Assembly: GCF_900156455.1 (NCBI RefSeq)
Contig: NZ_FTNQ01000002.1
Span: forward strand, 744,001-808,000
DNA from: Microbacterium sp. RURRCA19A
Lineage (GTDB): Bacteria > Actinomycetota > Actinomycetes > Actinomycetales > Microbacteriaceae
Length of the DNA: 64,000 bases
Direction: 5' to 3'
Shown: piece after piece, positions 24,189 to 33,746 of the stretch
How the letters are laid out: each line of letters opens with the position of its first letter
Position numbering within the stretch: position 1 is the stretch's first letter
Program-made: the position numbers and the translations under genes
The notes under the pieces: generated by a model
What the model saw: only the letters and a program-made list of their open reading frames with translations
What the model was told of the DNA's origin: nothing
Databases searched by the model: none

Positions 24189-25226
24189 ATGGCTTCTCCC
24201 GACGCTCCCCTTCTTCGCGCCCTCCGAGGCGACCGCCCCGAGCGGCAGCCCGTGTGGTTCATGCGGCAGGCGGGGCGCTCGCTGCCGGAGTACCGCGAAC
24301 TCCGGGTCGGTACGCGGATGCTCGACGCGTGCCTGACGCCCGATCTGGCGGCGGAGATCACGCTGCAGCCGGTCCGCCGGCACGACGTCGACGCCGCGAT
24401 CTTCTTCAGCGACATCGTGGTTCCCCTGCGTCTGGCCGGTGTCGCGGTCGAGATCGAGCCCGGACGGGGCCCGGTGTTCGCCGAGCCGGTCCGCACGGCC
24501 GCCGACGTCGCGCGTGTGACCTCCATCGACCCGGCGGACGTCGCGGCCGCCGCCGAGCCGATCCGCGAGGCCGTGCGTCTGGTCGTCGCCGAGCTCGGCG
24601 ATCAGGTGCCGCTCATCGGTTTCGCCGGAGCCCCCTTCACCCTCGCGGCCTATCTCGTCGAGGGCGGCCCGTCGAAGGAGCACCTCCGGGCGCGCGGGAT
24701 GATGCACGCCGATCCCGAGTCGTGGCACCGTCTCGCCGGGTGGCTGGCCCAGGTCTCGCGCGCCTTCCTCGCGGCGCAGATCGACGGGGGCGCGCAGGCC
24801 GTGCAGCTGTTCGACTCGTGGGCCGGGTCGCTTTCGCGCGCCGCGTTCCTCGAGTACGTCGCGCCCCACTCGCGCGTCGCGCTCGAGGGCATCGACGTGC
24901 CACGCATCCACTTCGGCGTCGGCACCGGGCCGTTCCTCGCCGACATGCGCCTCGGTGGCATCGCCGACGCGGTGGGTGTCGATTGGCGGATGCCGCTCGA
25001 CGAGGCGGCCGCGATCGTCGGCCCCGACACCACGCTGCAGGGCAACATCGACCCGGCTCTCCTCGGTGCGCCATGGCCGGTGCTCGCGGCCCACGTCGAC
25101 GACGTCCTGGACCGCGGTCGCGCTGCACGCGCCCACGTGCTGAACCTCGGCCACGGCGTGCCGCCCGACACCGATCCGACGGTGCTCACGCGCATCGTCG
25201 CGCGGGCGCACGGGGACGTGGAATGA
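24189..25226 (+). CDS. hemE: Uroporphyrinogen decarboxylase
   Basis: 345 residues. It decarboxylates the four acetate arms of uroporphyrinogen III to give coproporphyrinogen III. Signature [18 protein letters not shown] lies near the N-terminus and GNIDPALL later. ATG 24180 touches the AGG of the ribosome site, so ATG 24189, eight bases after GGGAGGA, is the better start. The stop overlaps the start of cgoX. Confidence 0.96.
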   Translation: MASPDAPLLRALRGDRPERQPVWFMRQAGRSLPEYRELRVGTRMLDACLTPDLAAEITLQPVRRHDVDAAIFFSDIVVPLRLAGVAVEIEPGRGPVFAEPVRTAADVARVTSIDPADVAAAAEPIREAVRLVVAELGDQVPLIGFAGAPFTLAAYLVEGGPSKEHLRARGMMHADPESWHRLAGWLAQVSRAFLAAQIDGGAQAVQLFDSWAGSLSRAAFLEYVAPHSRVALEGIDVPRIHFGVGTGPFLADMRLGGIADAVGVDWRMPLDEAAAIVGPDTTLQGNIDPALLGAPWPVLAAHVDDVLDRGRAARAHVLNLGHGVPPDTDPTVLTRIVARAHGDVE

Positions 25227-26728
25227 GCGAGCCGCTCGAACGTCTGGCGGAGCACGCGCACGAGAGTCACGTCGTCGTCGCCGGTGGCGGCGTCTCGGGA
25301 CTCGTCGCGGCACTGGAGTGCGCCAAGGTCGGCATCCGGGTGACCGTGCTGGAGGCCTCGGACGCGTTCGGAGGCGTCGTGCGCTCCGCGGAGGTCGGCG
25401 GGCTGACCCTCGACGTCGGCGCGGAGAGCTTCGCGACGCGCGGGGGCATCGTCCGGGGGCTGCTCTCCGAACTCGGACTCGCCGACCAGGTCGTGGCACC
25501 GAACACCGCCGGCGCGTGGGTCGCGGGCGTGCCGGGAGTCGGGGCGGCGCCCCTCCCGAAAGGCGGGGTGCTCGGCATCCCGGACAATCCGTGGGCGCCC
25601 GACGTCCGTCGGGTCATCGGTTGGGCGGGGGCGTGGCGGGCCTACGTCGACCGTCTCCGACCGCCGTTGACGATCGGTCATCAGCACAGCCTCGGGGCCC
25701 TCGTCCGCTCCCGGATGGGCGCCCGCGTGCTCGACCGGCTCGTCGCGCCCGTCACGAGCGGCGTGTACTCCGCGCGGCCGGACGACATCGACGTCGACCT
25801 CGCCGCCCCGGGCTTGAACGCCGCCCTCACGCGCACGGGTTCTCTGAGCGGCGCCGTCGCGGAGCTGCGCGCGGCGCGCGCGACCCCTGCGCCGGCGGAC
25901 GCTCCGGCGTCCGACGTCCCGATCGTCGCCGGTTCCGTTCCCCGCACGCCGGCCCCCGGCGGCGCGGTCGAGGGGATCGTCGGGGGGATGTCGCGACTCG
26001 TCGCCGCGCTCGTCGGTCGCCTCGACGAACTCGGGGCGGAACTGCGCACCGGGGTCTCGGTCGAAGGCCTCTCCCGCGACGGGAACGGCTGGGTCGTCGG
26101 GACCGAAGGCGACAGCGTCCACGCCGACGCCGTCATCGTCGCACTGCCCGAGAGAGCCGCGCGGGAACTGCTCGCCCCGGTCGTCCCGAACCTCGACCCG
26201 GCCGATCCGATCGCGCCGGTGGTCGAGGTCGTGACGCTCGTCCTGGACGCGCCCGCGTTGGACGCCGCGCCGCGCGGCACTGGTGTCCTGACCGTCCCGG
26301 GCAGTCACATCGCGAAGGCCCTGACCCATTCGACCGCCAAATGGGACTGGGTCCGGGATGCCACCGGGCCCGGCACCCACGTCGTGCGGGTGTCGTTCGG
26401 GGCGCAGGGTGAGGAACCCGCGACCGCCGACCTCGACGACGATGCCGCCGCGGCCCTGGCCTTGTCGGAGGCGGCGGCTCTGCTGGGAGTCGCACTTGCC
26501 CCCTCCGCCCTGCGTGCGTCGCACCGCGTGCGGTACGTGCAGTCGCAGCCCGGAGCCGCGATCGGACGCGCGGCGCAGACCGACGCCGCGCGCGCCGCGG
26601 TCCGCGCGGTCCCGGGGCTGGCGGCCACGGGCGCGTGGTTGTCGGGGACGGGCCTCGCCCAGGTGATCCCGGACGCCCGGGCCGAGGCGGACCGGGTGCG
26701 CAGCGCCGCCCTGTGGCGCCGCGACTGA
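25223..26728 (+). CDS. cgoX: Coproporphyrinogen III oxidase (HemY-type flavoenzyme)
   Basis: 501 residues. FAD-dependent oxidase with an N-terminal [14 protein letters not shown] fold and a [13 protein letters not shown] segment; the C-terminus carries [11 protein letters not shown]. In actinobacteria with ChdC, also encoded here, this enzyme oxidises coproporphyrinogen III to coproporphyrin III rather than protoporphyrinogen IX. Overlaps hemE by four bases. About 30 residues near position 215-245 are Ala/Pro-rich and look like a lineage insert. Confidence 0.93.
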   Translation: MSEPLERLAEHAHESHVVVAGGGVSGLVAALECAKVGIRVTVLEASDAFGGVVRSAEVGGLTLDVGAESFATRGGIVRGLLSELGLADQVVAPNTAGAWVAGVPGVGAAPLPKGGVLGIPDNPWAPDVRRVIGWAGAWRAYVDRLRPPLTIGHQHSLGALVRSRMGARVLDRLVAPVTSGVYSARPDDIDVDLAAPGLNAALTRTGSLSGAVAELRAARATPAPADAPASDVPIVAGSVPRTPAPGGAVEGIVGGMSRLVAALVGRLDELGAELRTGVSVEGLSRDGNGWVVGTEGDSVHADAVIVALPERAARELLAPVVPNLDPADPIAPVVEVVTLVLDAPALDAAPRGTGVLTVPGSHIAKALTHSTAKWDWVRDATGPGTHVVRVSFGAQGEEPATADLDDDAAAALALSEAAALLGVALAPSALRASHRVRYVQSQPGAAIGRAAQTDAARAAVRAVPGLAATGAWLSGTGLAQVIPDARAEADRVRSAALWRRD

Positions 26729-26845
26729 GTCGCTCCGACCCGGATCGTCGGTGTCGAGCGCGATCCTGTCAAGGGTGGATGCCGGAACGGGAATACATCG
26801 CTATCGTGAGACTCGACCAGCACTGATCGAGCGTGAGGAGACCCC

Positions 26846-27247
26846 ATGCGGGGCAAAGCAGCACTCGTCGTCGGACTCGTGGCGGGCTACGTGCTCGGAG
26901 CACGCGCGGGGCGCGAGCGGTACGAGCAGATCAAGGCCCAGGCCGAGAAGGTCTGGGAGCAGCCCGTCGTCCAGGGGCAGGTCGAGAAGGTGAAGGCGTT
27001 CGGCGTCTCCGCCCTGAAGTCCGTCCCCGGTGTGGTGTGGAAGGGCGCGAAGTCGGTCACCGGCGCCGCGTCGCAGTCCGGCACGGTCTCCGAGCGCGCC
27101 GAGCGCGCCGGCCGTGCCGCCAAGGTCTCCGCGCACGAGGTCGCCGACGCCGTCGAGGATTCCGTCGACGACGCCGAGCGCGCCGAGAAGCGCGCCACCA
27201 CGCGGGCCAAGGCGAACAAGAGCAGCTCCACTCCGTCGGGGAGCTGA
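26846..27247 (+). CDS. YtxH-like membrane-anchored protein
   Basis: 133 residues. An N-terminal hydrophobic segment (AALVVGLVAGYVLGARAG) is followed by a long charged helix (GRERYEQIKAQAEKVWEQP) and a Lys/Ala/Ser-rich tail. This is the YtxH-type plan, often linked to envelope stress. RBS GAGGAG. First of three small envelope genes inside the heme cluster. Confidence 0.75.
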   Translation: MRGKAALVVGLVAGYVLGARAGRERYEQIKAQAEKVWEQPVVQGQVEKVKAFGVSALKSVPGVVWKGAKSVTGAASQSGTVSERAERAGRAAKVSAHEVADAVEDSVDDAERAEKRATTRAKANKSSSTPSGS

Positions 27248-27250
27248 CGC

Positions 27251-27661
27251 ATGACCACTCCCCGCGGTTTCCGCGACCGCGCCGATGACAGCCTCTTCAC
27301 CCTCATCGGTGACATCCCCGAGCTCGTCCGCAACCTCGTCGTCGCCGAGATCAACGGCGCGAAGGCGTGGGCGGCGCGAACGGCCAAGGACGCCGGCATC
27401 GGCGCGGGCTGGTTCGTCGGCGCACTGATCGTCGTCTTCTGGGCCGTCCCGGTGTTCTTCGCGTTCGTGATCGCCGGACTCTCGTCGTGGTGGCCCGTGT
27501 GGCTGTCGGCGCTCGTGGTCTTCGGAGTCATGATCGTGATCACCGCGATCCTGGCCCTCCTGGGCTACCTGCGTTTCAAGAAGCTGTCCAACCGCGAGAA
27601 CCCGGGTCAGGCCATCGCGCAAGACGTCCGCATCGTGAAGGAGGCCGGCGATGAGTATTGA
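27251..27661 (+). CDS. Phage-holin-superfamily-III-like (DUF1469) membrane protein
   Basis: 136 residues with two strong hydrophobic segments (GALIVVFWAVPVFFAFVIAG and VWLSALVVFGVMIVITAI). N-terminal DDSLFTLIGDIPELVRNLV and the two-helix layout match actinobacterial holin-X/DUF1469 proteins, which are ordinary chromosomal membrane proteins despite the name. Three bases after the YtxH-like gene and overlapping the next by 11. Confidence 0.78.
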   Translation: MTTPRGFRDRADDSLFTLIGDIPELVRNLVVAEINGAKAWAARTAKDAGIGAGWFVGALIVVFWAVPVFFAFVIAGLSSWWPVWLSALVVFGVMIVITAILALLGYLRFKKLSNRENPGQAIAQDVRIVKEAGDEY

Positions 27662-27929
27662 GCGTCCCGTTCCCGTGCCGAAGACGGCCGTGCCGCTCGG
27701 CATCGCCGACCCGGTCGAGCAGGCGCGCGCCGAGCTCAAGGCCGCCCTCGCCGCGATCGAGGTCAAGGCCAACGTTCCGCGCCGACTGAGCGCGGCGGTC
27801 GACGTCCGTGTCGCCGAGGTGCGGGAGTCCGCGCGCCGCAACCCGGCGGTCGCCGCGGCGGCCGTGGCCGGTGTCGCGGCGGCGGTCGGCCTCACGGTCT
27901 GGGCCCTGGTCCGCGCCTACACGCGCTGA
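27651..27929 (+). CDS. DUF3618 protein
   Basis: 92 residues: an amphipathic helix with PVEQARAELKAALAAIEVKA, ARRNPAVAAAAVAGVAAAVG and a C-terminal membrane helix, the plan of DUF3618. It completes the YtxH / holin-like / DUF3618 trio that recurs in actinobacteria. Starts inside the preceding gene. Confidence 0.75.
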   Translation: MSIERPVPVPKTAVPLGIADPVEQARAELKAALAAIEVKANVPRRLSAAVDVRVAEVRESARRNPAVAAAAVAGVAAAVGLTVWALVRAYTR

Positions 27930-27974
27930 CCTCCGCCTTCGCCGCGGCGTCGCCGTCCCGGCATCCCTCCCCTC

Positions 27975-28010
27975 GAACGCCCGCGTTCCGTTCCCGGACC
28001 GCGGGCGTTC
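27975..28010 (+). terminator. Terminator after the DUF3618 gene
   Basis: GAACGCCCGCG and CGCGGGCGTTC are a perfect 11-bp stem with a 14-base loop, 45 bases after the stop codon. It separates the envelope trio from chdC. The rest of 27930-28263 holds only the palindromic repeat described next. Confidence 0.65.
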
Positions 28011-28041
28011 GCCGTGTCCTGGCCGCAGTCGCGTCCGGGTG

Positions 28042-28131
28042 CTGTCTGCGGCACCAGTTCACGTGATCTGGCCGAACGTACGGCTCCTGCGCCGCCACGG
28101 CGTGTGTACTCGGCCAGTTCACGTGAAATGG
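28042..28131. repeat. Intergenic double-palindrome repeat, copy A
   Basis: About 90 bases that open with CTGTCTGCG and carry two near-palindromes 60 bases apart: CCAGTTCACGTGATCTGG (28054-28071) and CCAGTTCACGTGAAATGG (28114-28131). A second copy of the whole unit lies at 40904-40992. Not a known family to me. Confidence 0.7.
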
Positions 28132-28263
28132 GCATCCCCGCCCCGGCTCACCCGTGCCCGCCGCGGCCCGCACGCGACCGAACACGTAACCGACTGGATG
28201 CCGGTGGTTCGGCGGCGAGTCAACGGGTTTGGAGCGGCGCGCCGCGAGGGCGAGGATTGACGC

Positions 28264-28932
28264 ATGGCCGACGACTCCTCTTCCATCTACACCCTGTGGG
28301 CGGTCCTCCGCCGCGACCCCGAGAACCCCGTCACCGAGGCCGACGCCACCGAGCTGGCCGACCTGGTCGACCTGATCGAGGCGGACGGTATGACCGTCCG
28401 CGGGTTCTACGACGTCAGCGGCTTGCGCGCCGACGCCGACCTGATGGTGTGGCTGCACGGTGAAGACCCGCAGGCCCTGCAGCGCGACCTGCGGCGTCTG
28501 CGTCGCACCGAACTGCTGAAGAACCTGCTTCCGACGTGGAACGCCATGGGCGTGCACCGCGACGCCGAGTTCAACCGCTCGCACGTCCCCGGCTTCCTCC
28601 GCGGCATCGACGCGAAGGACTGGCTGTGCCTGTACCCGTTCGTCCGCAGCTATGAGTGGTACCTGCTGCCCGAGGCCGAGCGTCGCGAGATGCTCATCGA
28701 GCACGGCAAGAAGGGCTCCGAGTACAAGGGCGTCATCGCCAACACCGTGGCATCCTTCGCCCTGGGCGACTACGAGTGGCTGCTGCCGATGGAGGCGGAC
28801 GACCTCACCGACCTCGTCGACATGATGCGCGACCTCCGCTACACCGAGGCCCGCCGTCACGTCCGCGAAGAGGTGCCGTTCTACACGGGACGCCGCGTCA
28901 CCCTCGACGAGATCCCCGAGATCCTCCAGTGA
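28264..28932 (+). CDS. chdC: Coproheme decarboxylase (ChdC/HemQ)
   Basis: 222 residues of the chlorite-dismutase-like family. It decarboxylates coproheme to heme b with peroxide, the last step of the coproporphyrin-dependent route. YPFVRSYEWYLLP carries the Tyr region used in actinobacterial enzymes, followed by EHGKKGSEYKGV. RBS GAGGATT. Stop overlaps the hemC start (GTGA). Confidence 0.95.
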   Translation: MADDSSSIYTLWAVLRRDPENPVTEADATELADLVDLIEADGMTVRGFYDVSGLRADADLMVWLHGEDPQALQRDLRRLRRTELLKNLLPTWNAMGVHRDAEFNRSHVPGFLRGIDAKDWLCLYPFVRSYEWYLLPEAERREMLIEHGKKGSEYKGVIANTVASFALGDYEWLLPMEADDLTDLVDMMRDLRYTEARRHVREEVPFYTGRRVTLDEIPEILQ

Positions 28933-29927
28933 GCGCCGCTCTGCGCCTGGGCACGCGGCGCAGCGCGCTGGCGATGGCGCAGTCGCAGATGGTCGCGGAC
29001 GCCGTGGCCGCGGCATCCGGTCGTGATGTCGAACTCGTGCCGATCGTGTCGGAGGGCGACGTCAACCGCGCGTCGCTGTCGCAGCTCGGCGGGCGCGGCG
29101 TGTTCGCGAACGGGCTGCGCGAGGCGCTCGCCGCCGACCGCTGCGACTTCCTCGTCCACTCGCTGAAGGATCTGCCGACGCTGCAGCCCGAGGGGCTCGT
29201 GATCGCGGCCACGCCGCCGCGCGAGGACGCCCGCGACGTCGTCGTGACCCGCGACGGGACCGCGCTGTCCGAGCTGCCCGCCGGATCGCGCGTCGGCACC
29301 GGGTCTCCCCGGCGCATCGCGCAGGCCCTGCGCCACAACCCGGGGCTCGACATCCACGACATCCGCGGCAACGTCGATTCGCGTCTCGCGCGCGTCCGGG
29401 ACGGAGAATTGGATGCCGTCATCCTCGCCGCCGCGGGCATCGCGCGCCTCGGCGGAGACCTGGGCGGTCTGGAGGCCGAGTATCTGGGCTTGGCGGAATG
29501 GCCCACCGCGCCCGGACAGGGGTCGCTCGCGATCGAGACGCGCACTGACATCGCGCCCGAGATCCTCGCCGCTCTCGCCACGCTCGACGACGTCGACACC
29601 CGGGTCGCGATCACGGCGGAGCGCACCGTCCTCTCGGTTCTGGATGCGGGATGCCACGCCCCCGTCGCCACGCACGCCGCCCTCGTCGACGGCGACCTGC
29701 GCCTGCGGGCCATCGTCTACGCGCTGGACGGCTCGCATCGGATCGGTATCGATCGGACCGTGCGCGTGGAGCCGGGGTATGGTGGGGAACCTGGCAGTGG
29801 CAACGGTGCGAATGCTGCCGACGACGGGGGACCCATCGCGCGTGCGACGCGTGCGGGCCAAGAAGCCGCGCGTCGGTTGCTCGAACGTGGGGCGGCCGAC
29901 CTGGTACCACGAGAGTCGACCACATGA
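28929..29927 (+). CDS. hemC: Hydroxymethylbilane synthase
   Basis: 332 residues, GTG start. It polymerises four porphobilinogens on a dipyrromethane cofactor bound to Cys242 (LDAGCHAPVATHA). Other signatures: RLGTRRSALAMAQS, VHSLKDLP, GTGSPRR and RGNVDSRL. A Gly/Asn-rich insert (about residues 280-300) precedes the C-terminal helix. Couples to chdC and hemD by four-base overlaps. Confidence 0.96.
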   Translation: MSAALRLGTRRSALAMAQSQMVADAVAAASGRDVELVPIVSEGDVNRASLSQLGGRGVFANGLREALAADRCDFLVHSLKDLPTLQPEGLVIAATPPREDARDVVVTRDGTALSELPAGSRVGTGSPRRIAQALRHNPGLDIHDIRGNVDSRLARVRDGELDAVILAAAGIARLGGDLGGLEAEYLGLAEWPTAPGQGSLAIETRTDIAPEILAALATLDDVDTRVAITAERTVLSVLDAGCHAPVATHAALVDGDLRLRAIVYALDGSHRIGIDRTVRVEPGYGGEPGSGNGANAADDGGPIARATRAGQEAARRLLERGAADLVPRESTT

Positions 29928-30727
29928 ATGAAGGCCATCGGCACACGCCGACCCCAGACAAGCCGCTCGCCGGCCGGCGCGTCCTCGTGCCCCGCGGCGG
30001 CCCGTGGGGTGACGGTGTCGCCGCCAGCCTTCGTCAGCGCGGCGCCGTTCCGGTCATCGCGCCACTGATCAACTTCGCCCCCACGAACGACCAGGCGACC
30101 CTCGAGCAGGCGCTCGCCGATCTCGCCGACGGCGCGTTCGACTGGCTCACGCTCACGAGCGCGACCACCGTCGACGTGCTCTACGCGTACCGTGCCGTGA
30201 TCCCCGCGACGACCAAGGTCGCCGCCGTCGGCGAGACGACCGCCGCGGCGATGCAGGCCGTGGGCTATCACGTCGATCTCGTTCCCGAGCGGGACAACTC
30301 CGCGCAGGGCATGGCCGAGCAGATGATCGACCTCGAGTGCGAGCCCCGCAACGTCCTGACGTTGCGCAGCGAGATCGCCAAGCCCGTCCTCACGCGTCTG
30401 CTGATCGAGGCCGGGCACCGCGTACGGAGCGTGGTGGCGTACCGCACGGTCGGCGTCCCGGTGACCGACAAGATCGCCACCGACGTCCACTCGGGTCGCA
30501 TCAACGCCATCCTCGTCACGAGCGGGTCGGTCGCCGAACAGGTGGTCGAGCAGTTCCCCGAGATCCCGGCATCCACCGTGATCGCCGCGATCGGTCCGCG
30601 GACGGCGAAGGATGCCAAGCGCGCGGGCCTCACCGTCGACGTCGTCGCCGAGCGGCAGACCGTCGACTCCCTGATCGACGCCGTCGCCCGTTTCACCCTC
30701 CCCCCGGAGTCCGAGACCCCCGCATGA
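29924..30727 (+). CDS. hemD: Uroporphyrinogen-III synthase
   Basis: 267 residues. It closes hydroxymethylbilane to uroporphyrinogen III with inversion of ring D. The fold has two Rossmann-like lobes; visible marks are [14 protein letters not shown] at the start, [14 protein letters not shown], and [16 protein letters not shown] with [16 protein letters not shown]. Sequence conservation is low in this family, but the place between hemC and hemB and the pattern fit. Confidence 0.9.
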   Translation: MNEGHRHTPTPDKPLAGRRVLVPRGGPWGDGVAASLRQRGAVPVIAPLINFAPTNDQATLEQALADLADGAFDWLTLTSATTVDVLYAYRAVIPATTKVAAVGETTAAAMQAVGYHVDLVPERDNSAQGMAEQMIDLECEPRNVLTLRSEIAKPVLTRLLIEAGHRVRSVVAYRTVGVPVTDKIATDVHSGRINAILVTSGSVAEQVVEQFPEIPASTVIAAIGPRTAKDAKRAGLTVDVVAERQTVDSLIDAVARFTLPPESETPA

Positions 30728-31707
30728 GCTTCCCCGAGTACCGCCCGCGGCGCCTGCGCCGCACTCCCGCCATCCGCCGTCTCGCGCGCGAGACGCATCT
30801 GGTCCCGTCACAGCTGGTGCTGCCGCTGTTCGTGCGGGAGGGCATCAGCCAGCAGGTGCCCATCGGCTCGATGCCCGGCGTCGTGCAGCACTCGCTCGAC
30901 TCGTTGCGCCGCGTGGTCGCCGAAGCCGCGGCCGCCCGCATCGGCGGCGTGATGCTGTTCGGCGTGCCCGAGACCCGCGACGCGGTGGGCTCCGGCGCCG
31001 ACGACCCGAACGGCATCCTGAACGTCGCGACCGAGACCGTGATCTCCGAGGTCGGCGACGCTCTCGTGGTCCAGACGGACCTGTGTCTCGACGAGTTCAC
31101 CGACCACGGCCACTGCGGTGTGCTGAGCGCGGACGGCACCGTCGACAACGACGCGACCCTCGAGCGGTACACCGCCATGGGTCTCGCCCAGGCCCGGTCG
31201 GGGTCGGCGATGCTCGGCCTCTCCGGGATGATGGACGGCCAGGTCGGCGCGGTGCGCCAGGCGCTGGATGCCGAGGGCTTCACCGACACGCTGATCCTGG
31301 CGTACTCCGCGAAGTACGCGGGGGCCTTCTACGGTCCGTTCCGCGAGGCCGTGGACTCGCAGCTGAAGGGCGACCGCCGCACGTACCAGCTCGACCCCGG
31401 CAACGGCCGCGAGGGCGTGCGCGAGGCTCTGCTCGACGTCGAGGAGGGCGCCGACGTCGTGATGGTCAAGCCGGCGCTCCCGTACCTCGACGTGCTCGCC
31501 GACGTGCGCGCCGCCGTCGACGTGCCGGTGTGGGCGTATCAGGTGTCGGGCGAGTACGCGATGGTCGAGGCCGCCGCGGCCCACGGCTGGATCGACCGCC
31601 GCGGTGCGGTGCTGGAGAGCCTGCTCGGCATCCGTCGCGCCGGCGCCGACGCGATCCTCACGTACTGGGCCCTCGAGGCCGCGCACTGGCTGCGCGCCGA
31701 CCTGTAA
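30724..31707 (+). CDS. hemB: Delta-aminolevulinic acid dehydratase (porphobilinogen synthase)
   Basis: 327 residues. It condenses two aminolevulinates; the Schiff-base lysines are Lys197 (AYSAKYAG) and Lys249 ([10 protein letters not shown]). The metal-binding stretch [14 protein letters not shown] keeps Cys121 and Cys131 but has Asp123 where zinc enzymes have the middle Cys, a mixed site. Overlaps hemD by four bases. Confidence 0.96.
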   Translation: MSFPEYRPRRLRRTPAIRRLARETHLVPSQLVLPLFVREGISQQVPIGSMPGVVQHSLDSLRRVVAEAAAARIGGVMLFGVPETRDAVGSGADDPNGILNVATETVISEVGDALVVQTDLCLDEFTDHGHCGVLSADGTVDNDATLERYTAMGLAQARSGSAMLGLSGMMDGQVGAVRQALDAEGFTDTLILAYSAKYAGAFYGPFREAVDSQLKGDRRTYQLDPGNGREGVREALLDVEEGADVVMVKPALPYLDVLADVRAAVDVPVWAYQVSGEYAMVEAAAAHGWIDRRGAVLESLLGIRRAGADAILTYWALEAAHWLRADL

Positions 31708-31778
31708 CTCCGCTCCACGTTCTGCCCGCGTTCCCCGCGGGTGGGCCGACACGCGCGCACGCCCGGGAGAATGGAACC

Positions 31779-33119
31779 ATGACAGACCTCAACGACCAGT
31801 GGTTCGCGCGCGCGAAGGACGTCATCCCGGGCGGTGTGAACTCGCCCGTGCGGGCGTACGGATCCGTCGGTGGGACGCCGCGGTTCGTGCAGTCCGCCGC
31901 GGGCGCCCGGATCACGGATGCCACGGGCCGGGAGTACGTCGACCTCGTCGCCTCGTGGGGGCCGGCACTCCTCGGCCACGCGCACCCCGAGGTGGTCGGG
32001 GCCGTGCAGTCGGCGGCATCCAAGGGTCTGTCCTTCGGCGCGCCGACGGGGGCCGAGGTCGAGCTCGCGGATCTGATCGCGCGTCGGGTCCAGGTGGGCG
32101 ACCTGCGCCCCGTCGAGAAGGTGCGTCTGGTGTCCACGGGCACCGAGGCGACGATGACGGCGATCCGTCTCGCGCGCGGGGCGACCGGCCGTGACCTGTT
32201 GATCAAGTTCGCGGGGCACTACCACGGTCACTCCGACGGGCTGCTCGCCGCCGCCGGCTCGGGCGTCGCGACGCTCGCGCTCCCCGGCTCGGCGGGGGTG
32301 CCCGCGCCGATCGCCGCGCAGACGCTCGTGCTGCCCTACAACGACCTCGACGCGGTGCGCGAGGCGTTCGCGGTGCACGGCGAGAACATCGCCGCGATCA
32401 TCGTCGAGGCGGCATCCGCGAACATGGGTGTCGTCCCGCCGCTGCCGGGCTTCAACGCCGCGCTCGCCGACATCGCGCACAGCCACGGCGCTCTGCTGAT
32501 CATGGACGAGGTGCTCACCGGATTCCGCGTGCACCCCGCCGGCTTCTGGGGCTTGCAGGCGTCGCACGGCGAGACGTACCTGCCCGACATCCTTACGTTC
32601 GGCAAGGTCGTCGGCGGAGGGATGCCGCTGGCCGCCCTCGGCGGACGCGCCGACGTCATGGACCAGCTCGCGCCCCTCGGTCCCGTGTATCAGGCGGGCA
32701 CGCTGTCGGGGAACCCGCTGTCGGTCGCCGCGGGCCTCGCGACGCTCCGGCTCGCGACCCCCGAGGTGTACGCCGCGGTCGACGCCTCGGCCGCGCGCGT
32801 CGCCGACGCCCTGGATGCCGCGCTGACGGCCGAGGGAGTGGTGCACGCCGTTCCACGCGCCGGGTCGCTGTTCGGCGTCGCGTTCCTCCCGGAGGTGCCG
32901 CGTGACTACGCCACGGCGTTGACGCAGCAGTCGTGGCGGTACGCCCCGTTCTTCCACGCGATGCTGGATGCCGGTGTGTCCCTGCCCCCGAGCGTCTTCG
33001 AGGCGTGGTTCCTCACCGCCGCCCACGACGACGTCGCCCTCGAGGGCGTGCTCGAGGCGCTGCCGGGGGCCGCGCGGGCCGCGGCCGGCGCGGCGGACCC
33101 GACGCTGCTGGCGCAGTAG
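31779..33119 (+). CDS. hemL: Glutamate-1-semialdehyde 2,1-aminomutase
   Basis: 446 residues, PLP enzyme that makes 5-aminolevulinate. The PLP lysine is Lys276 in [23 protein letters not shown] at the start and [12 protein letters not shown] are family marks. It follows hemB after 71 bases. GAGAAT lies six bases before the ATG, and GGGAGA could also act as a ribosome site. Confidence 0.96.
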   Translation: MTDLNDQWFARAKDVIPGGVNSPVRAYGSVGGTPRFVQSAAGARITDATGREYVDLVASWGPALLGHAHPEVVGAVQSAASKGLSFGAPTGAEVELADLIARRVQVGDLRPVEKVRLVSTGTEATMTAIRLARGATGRDLLIKFAGHYHGHSDGLLAAAGSGVATLALPGSAGVPAPIAAQTLVLPYNDLDAVREAFAVHGENIAAIIVEAASANMGVVPPLPGFNAALADIAHSHGALLIMDEVLTGFRVHPAGFWGLQASHGETYLPDILTFGKVVGGGMPLAALGGRADVMDQLAPLGPVYQAGTLSGNPLSVAAGLATLRLATPEVYAAVDASAARVADALDAALTAEGVVHAVPRAGSLFGVAFLPEVPRDYATALTQQSWRYAPFFHAMLDAGVSLPPSVFEAWFLTAAHDDVALEGVLEALPGAARAAAGAADPTLLAQ

Positions 33120-33231
33120 GCGCGGCTTCGGACGGCGGCGCGTCGGCCGGTGATCCGGCGTATCCTCCCACGGCGGAAGGGCAGGATTACCTGCGTAGAC
33201 CGGGATGCCGCGGGTGTGCTGTGATCGGCGC

Positions 33232-33708
33232 ATGTGGCAGCTCGCGGGACTCCCGCTCCATCCCCTTCTCGTCCACGCCGTCGTCGTGCTGCTGCCGCTC
33301 GCGGCGCTCATGGTCGTCGTCGGCAGCGTCTGGCCGGCGGCGCGTCGGCGCCTCGGCATCCTGACCCCCATCGTCGCGATCGTCGGCGGCGGTTTCGCGC
33401 TGCTCGCGAAGCAGGCGGGCGAAGCGCTCGAACGTCAGGTGCCGGAGACGGCCCTCGTCGAGGCGCACACCGAGATGGGCAACGGTCCGGTGATCTGGGC
33501 GTTCTTCCTGATCGTGGTAGCGGTCGGGCAGTGGGCCTGGTTCTGGTGGCGTGCGCGGCGCGCGGACCGCCCGATCGGCGGTGCGCGTGTGATCACCGCC
33601 GTCATCGCCGTGGTCGCGATCGTCGTAGCCGTCGGCACGACGATCGATCTGGTGCTGGTCGGCGACAGTGGCGCGCGCGCCGTGTGGTCCGCCATCGGCG
33701 GCGCCTGA
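33232..33708 (+). CDS. DUF2231-like membrane protein
   Basis: 158 residues from ATG 33232 (an upstream in-frame ATG at 33205 lacks support). It opens LAGLPLHPLLVHAVVVLLPL, the HP-x-H-motif start of DUF2231, and has four hydrophobic segments. Function unknown; the histidines could bind heme or metal, which is inference from the family. Confidence 0.75.
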   Translation: MWQLAGLPLHPLLVHAVVVLLPLAALMVVVGSVWPAARRRLGILTPIVAIVGGGFALLAKQAGEALERQVPETALVEAHTEMGNGPVIWAFFLIVVAVGQWAWFWWRARRADRPIGGARVITAVIAVVAIVVAVGTTIDLVLVGDSGARAVWSAIGGA

Positions 33709-33746
33709 CGCGTCACACCCGCGCGGCGCGGTGGAAGACTGGACGG

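Noticed and set aside
22571..24950. Very long plus-strand frame running antisense to hemA into cgoX
   Set aside because: Only the part from 25223 has family motifs; the rest is a low-complexity shadow of hemA and an alternative frame of hemE.
27251..27661. Holin-like gene as sign of a prophage
   Set aside because: Neighbours are YtxH-like and DUF3618 genes; this trio is an ordinary chromosomal set and no phage genes occur.
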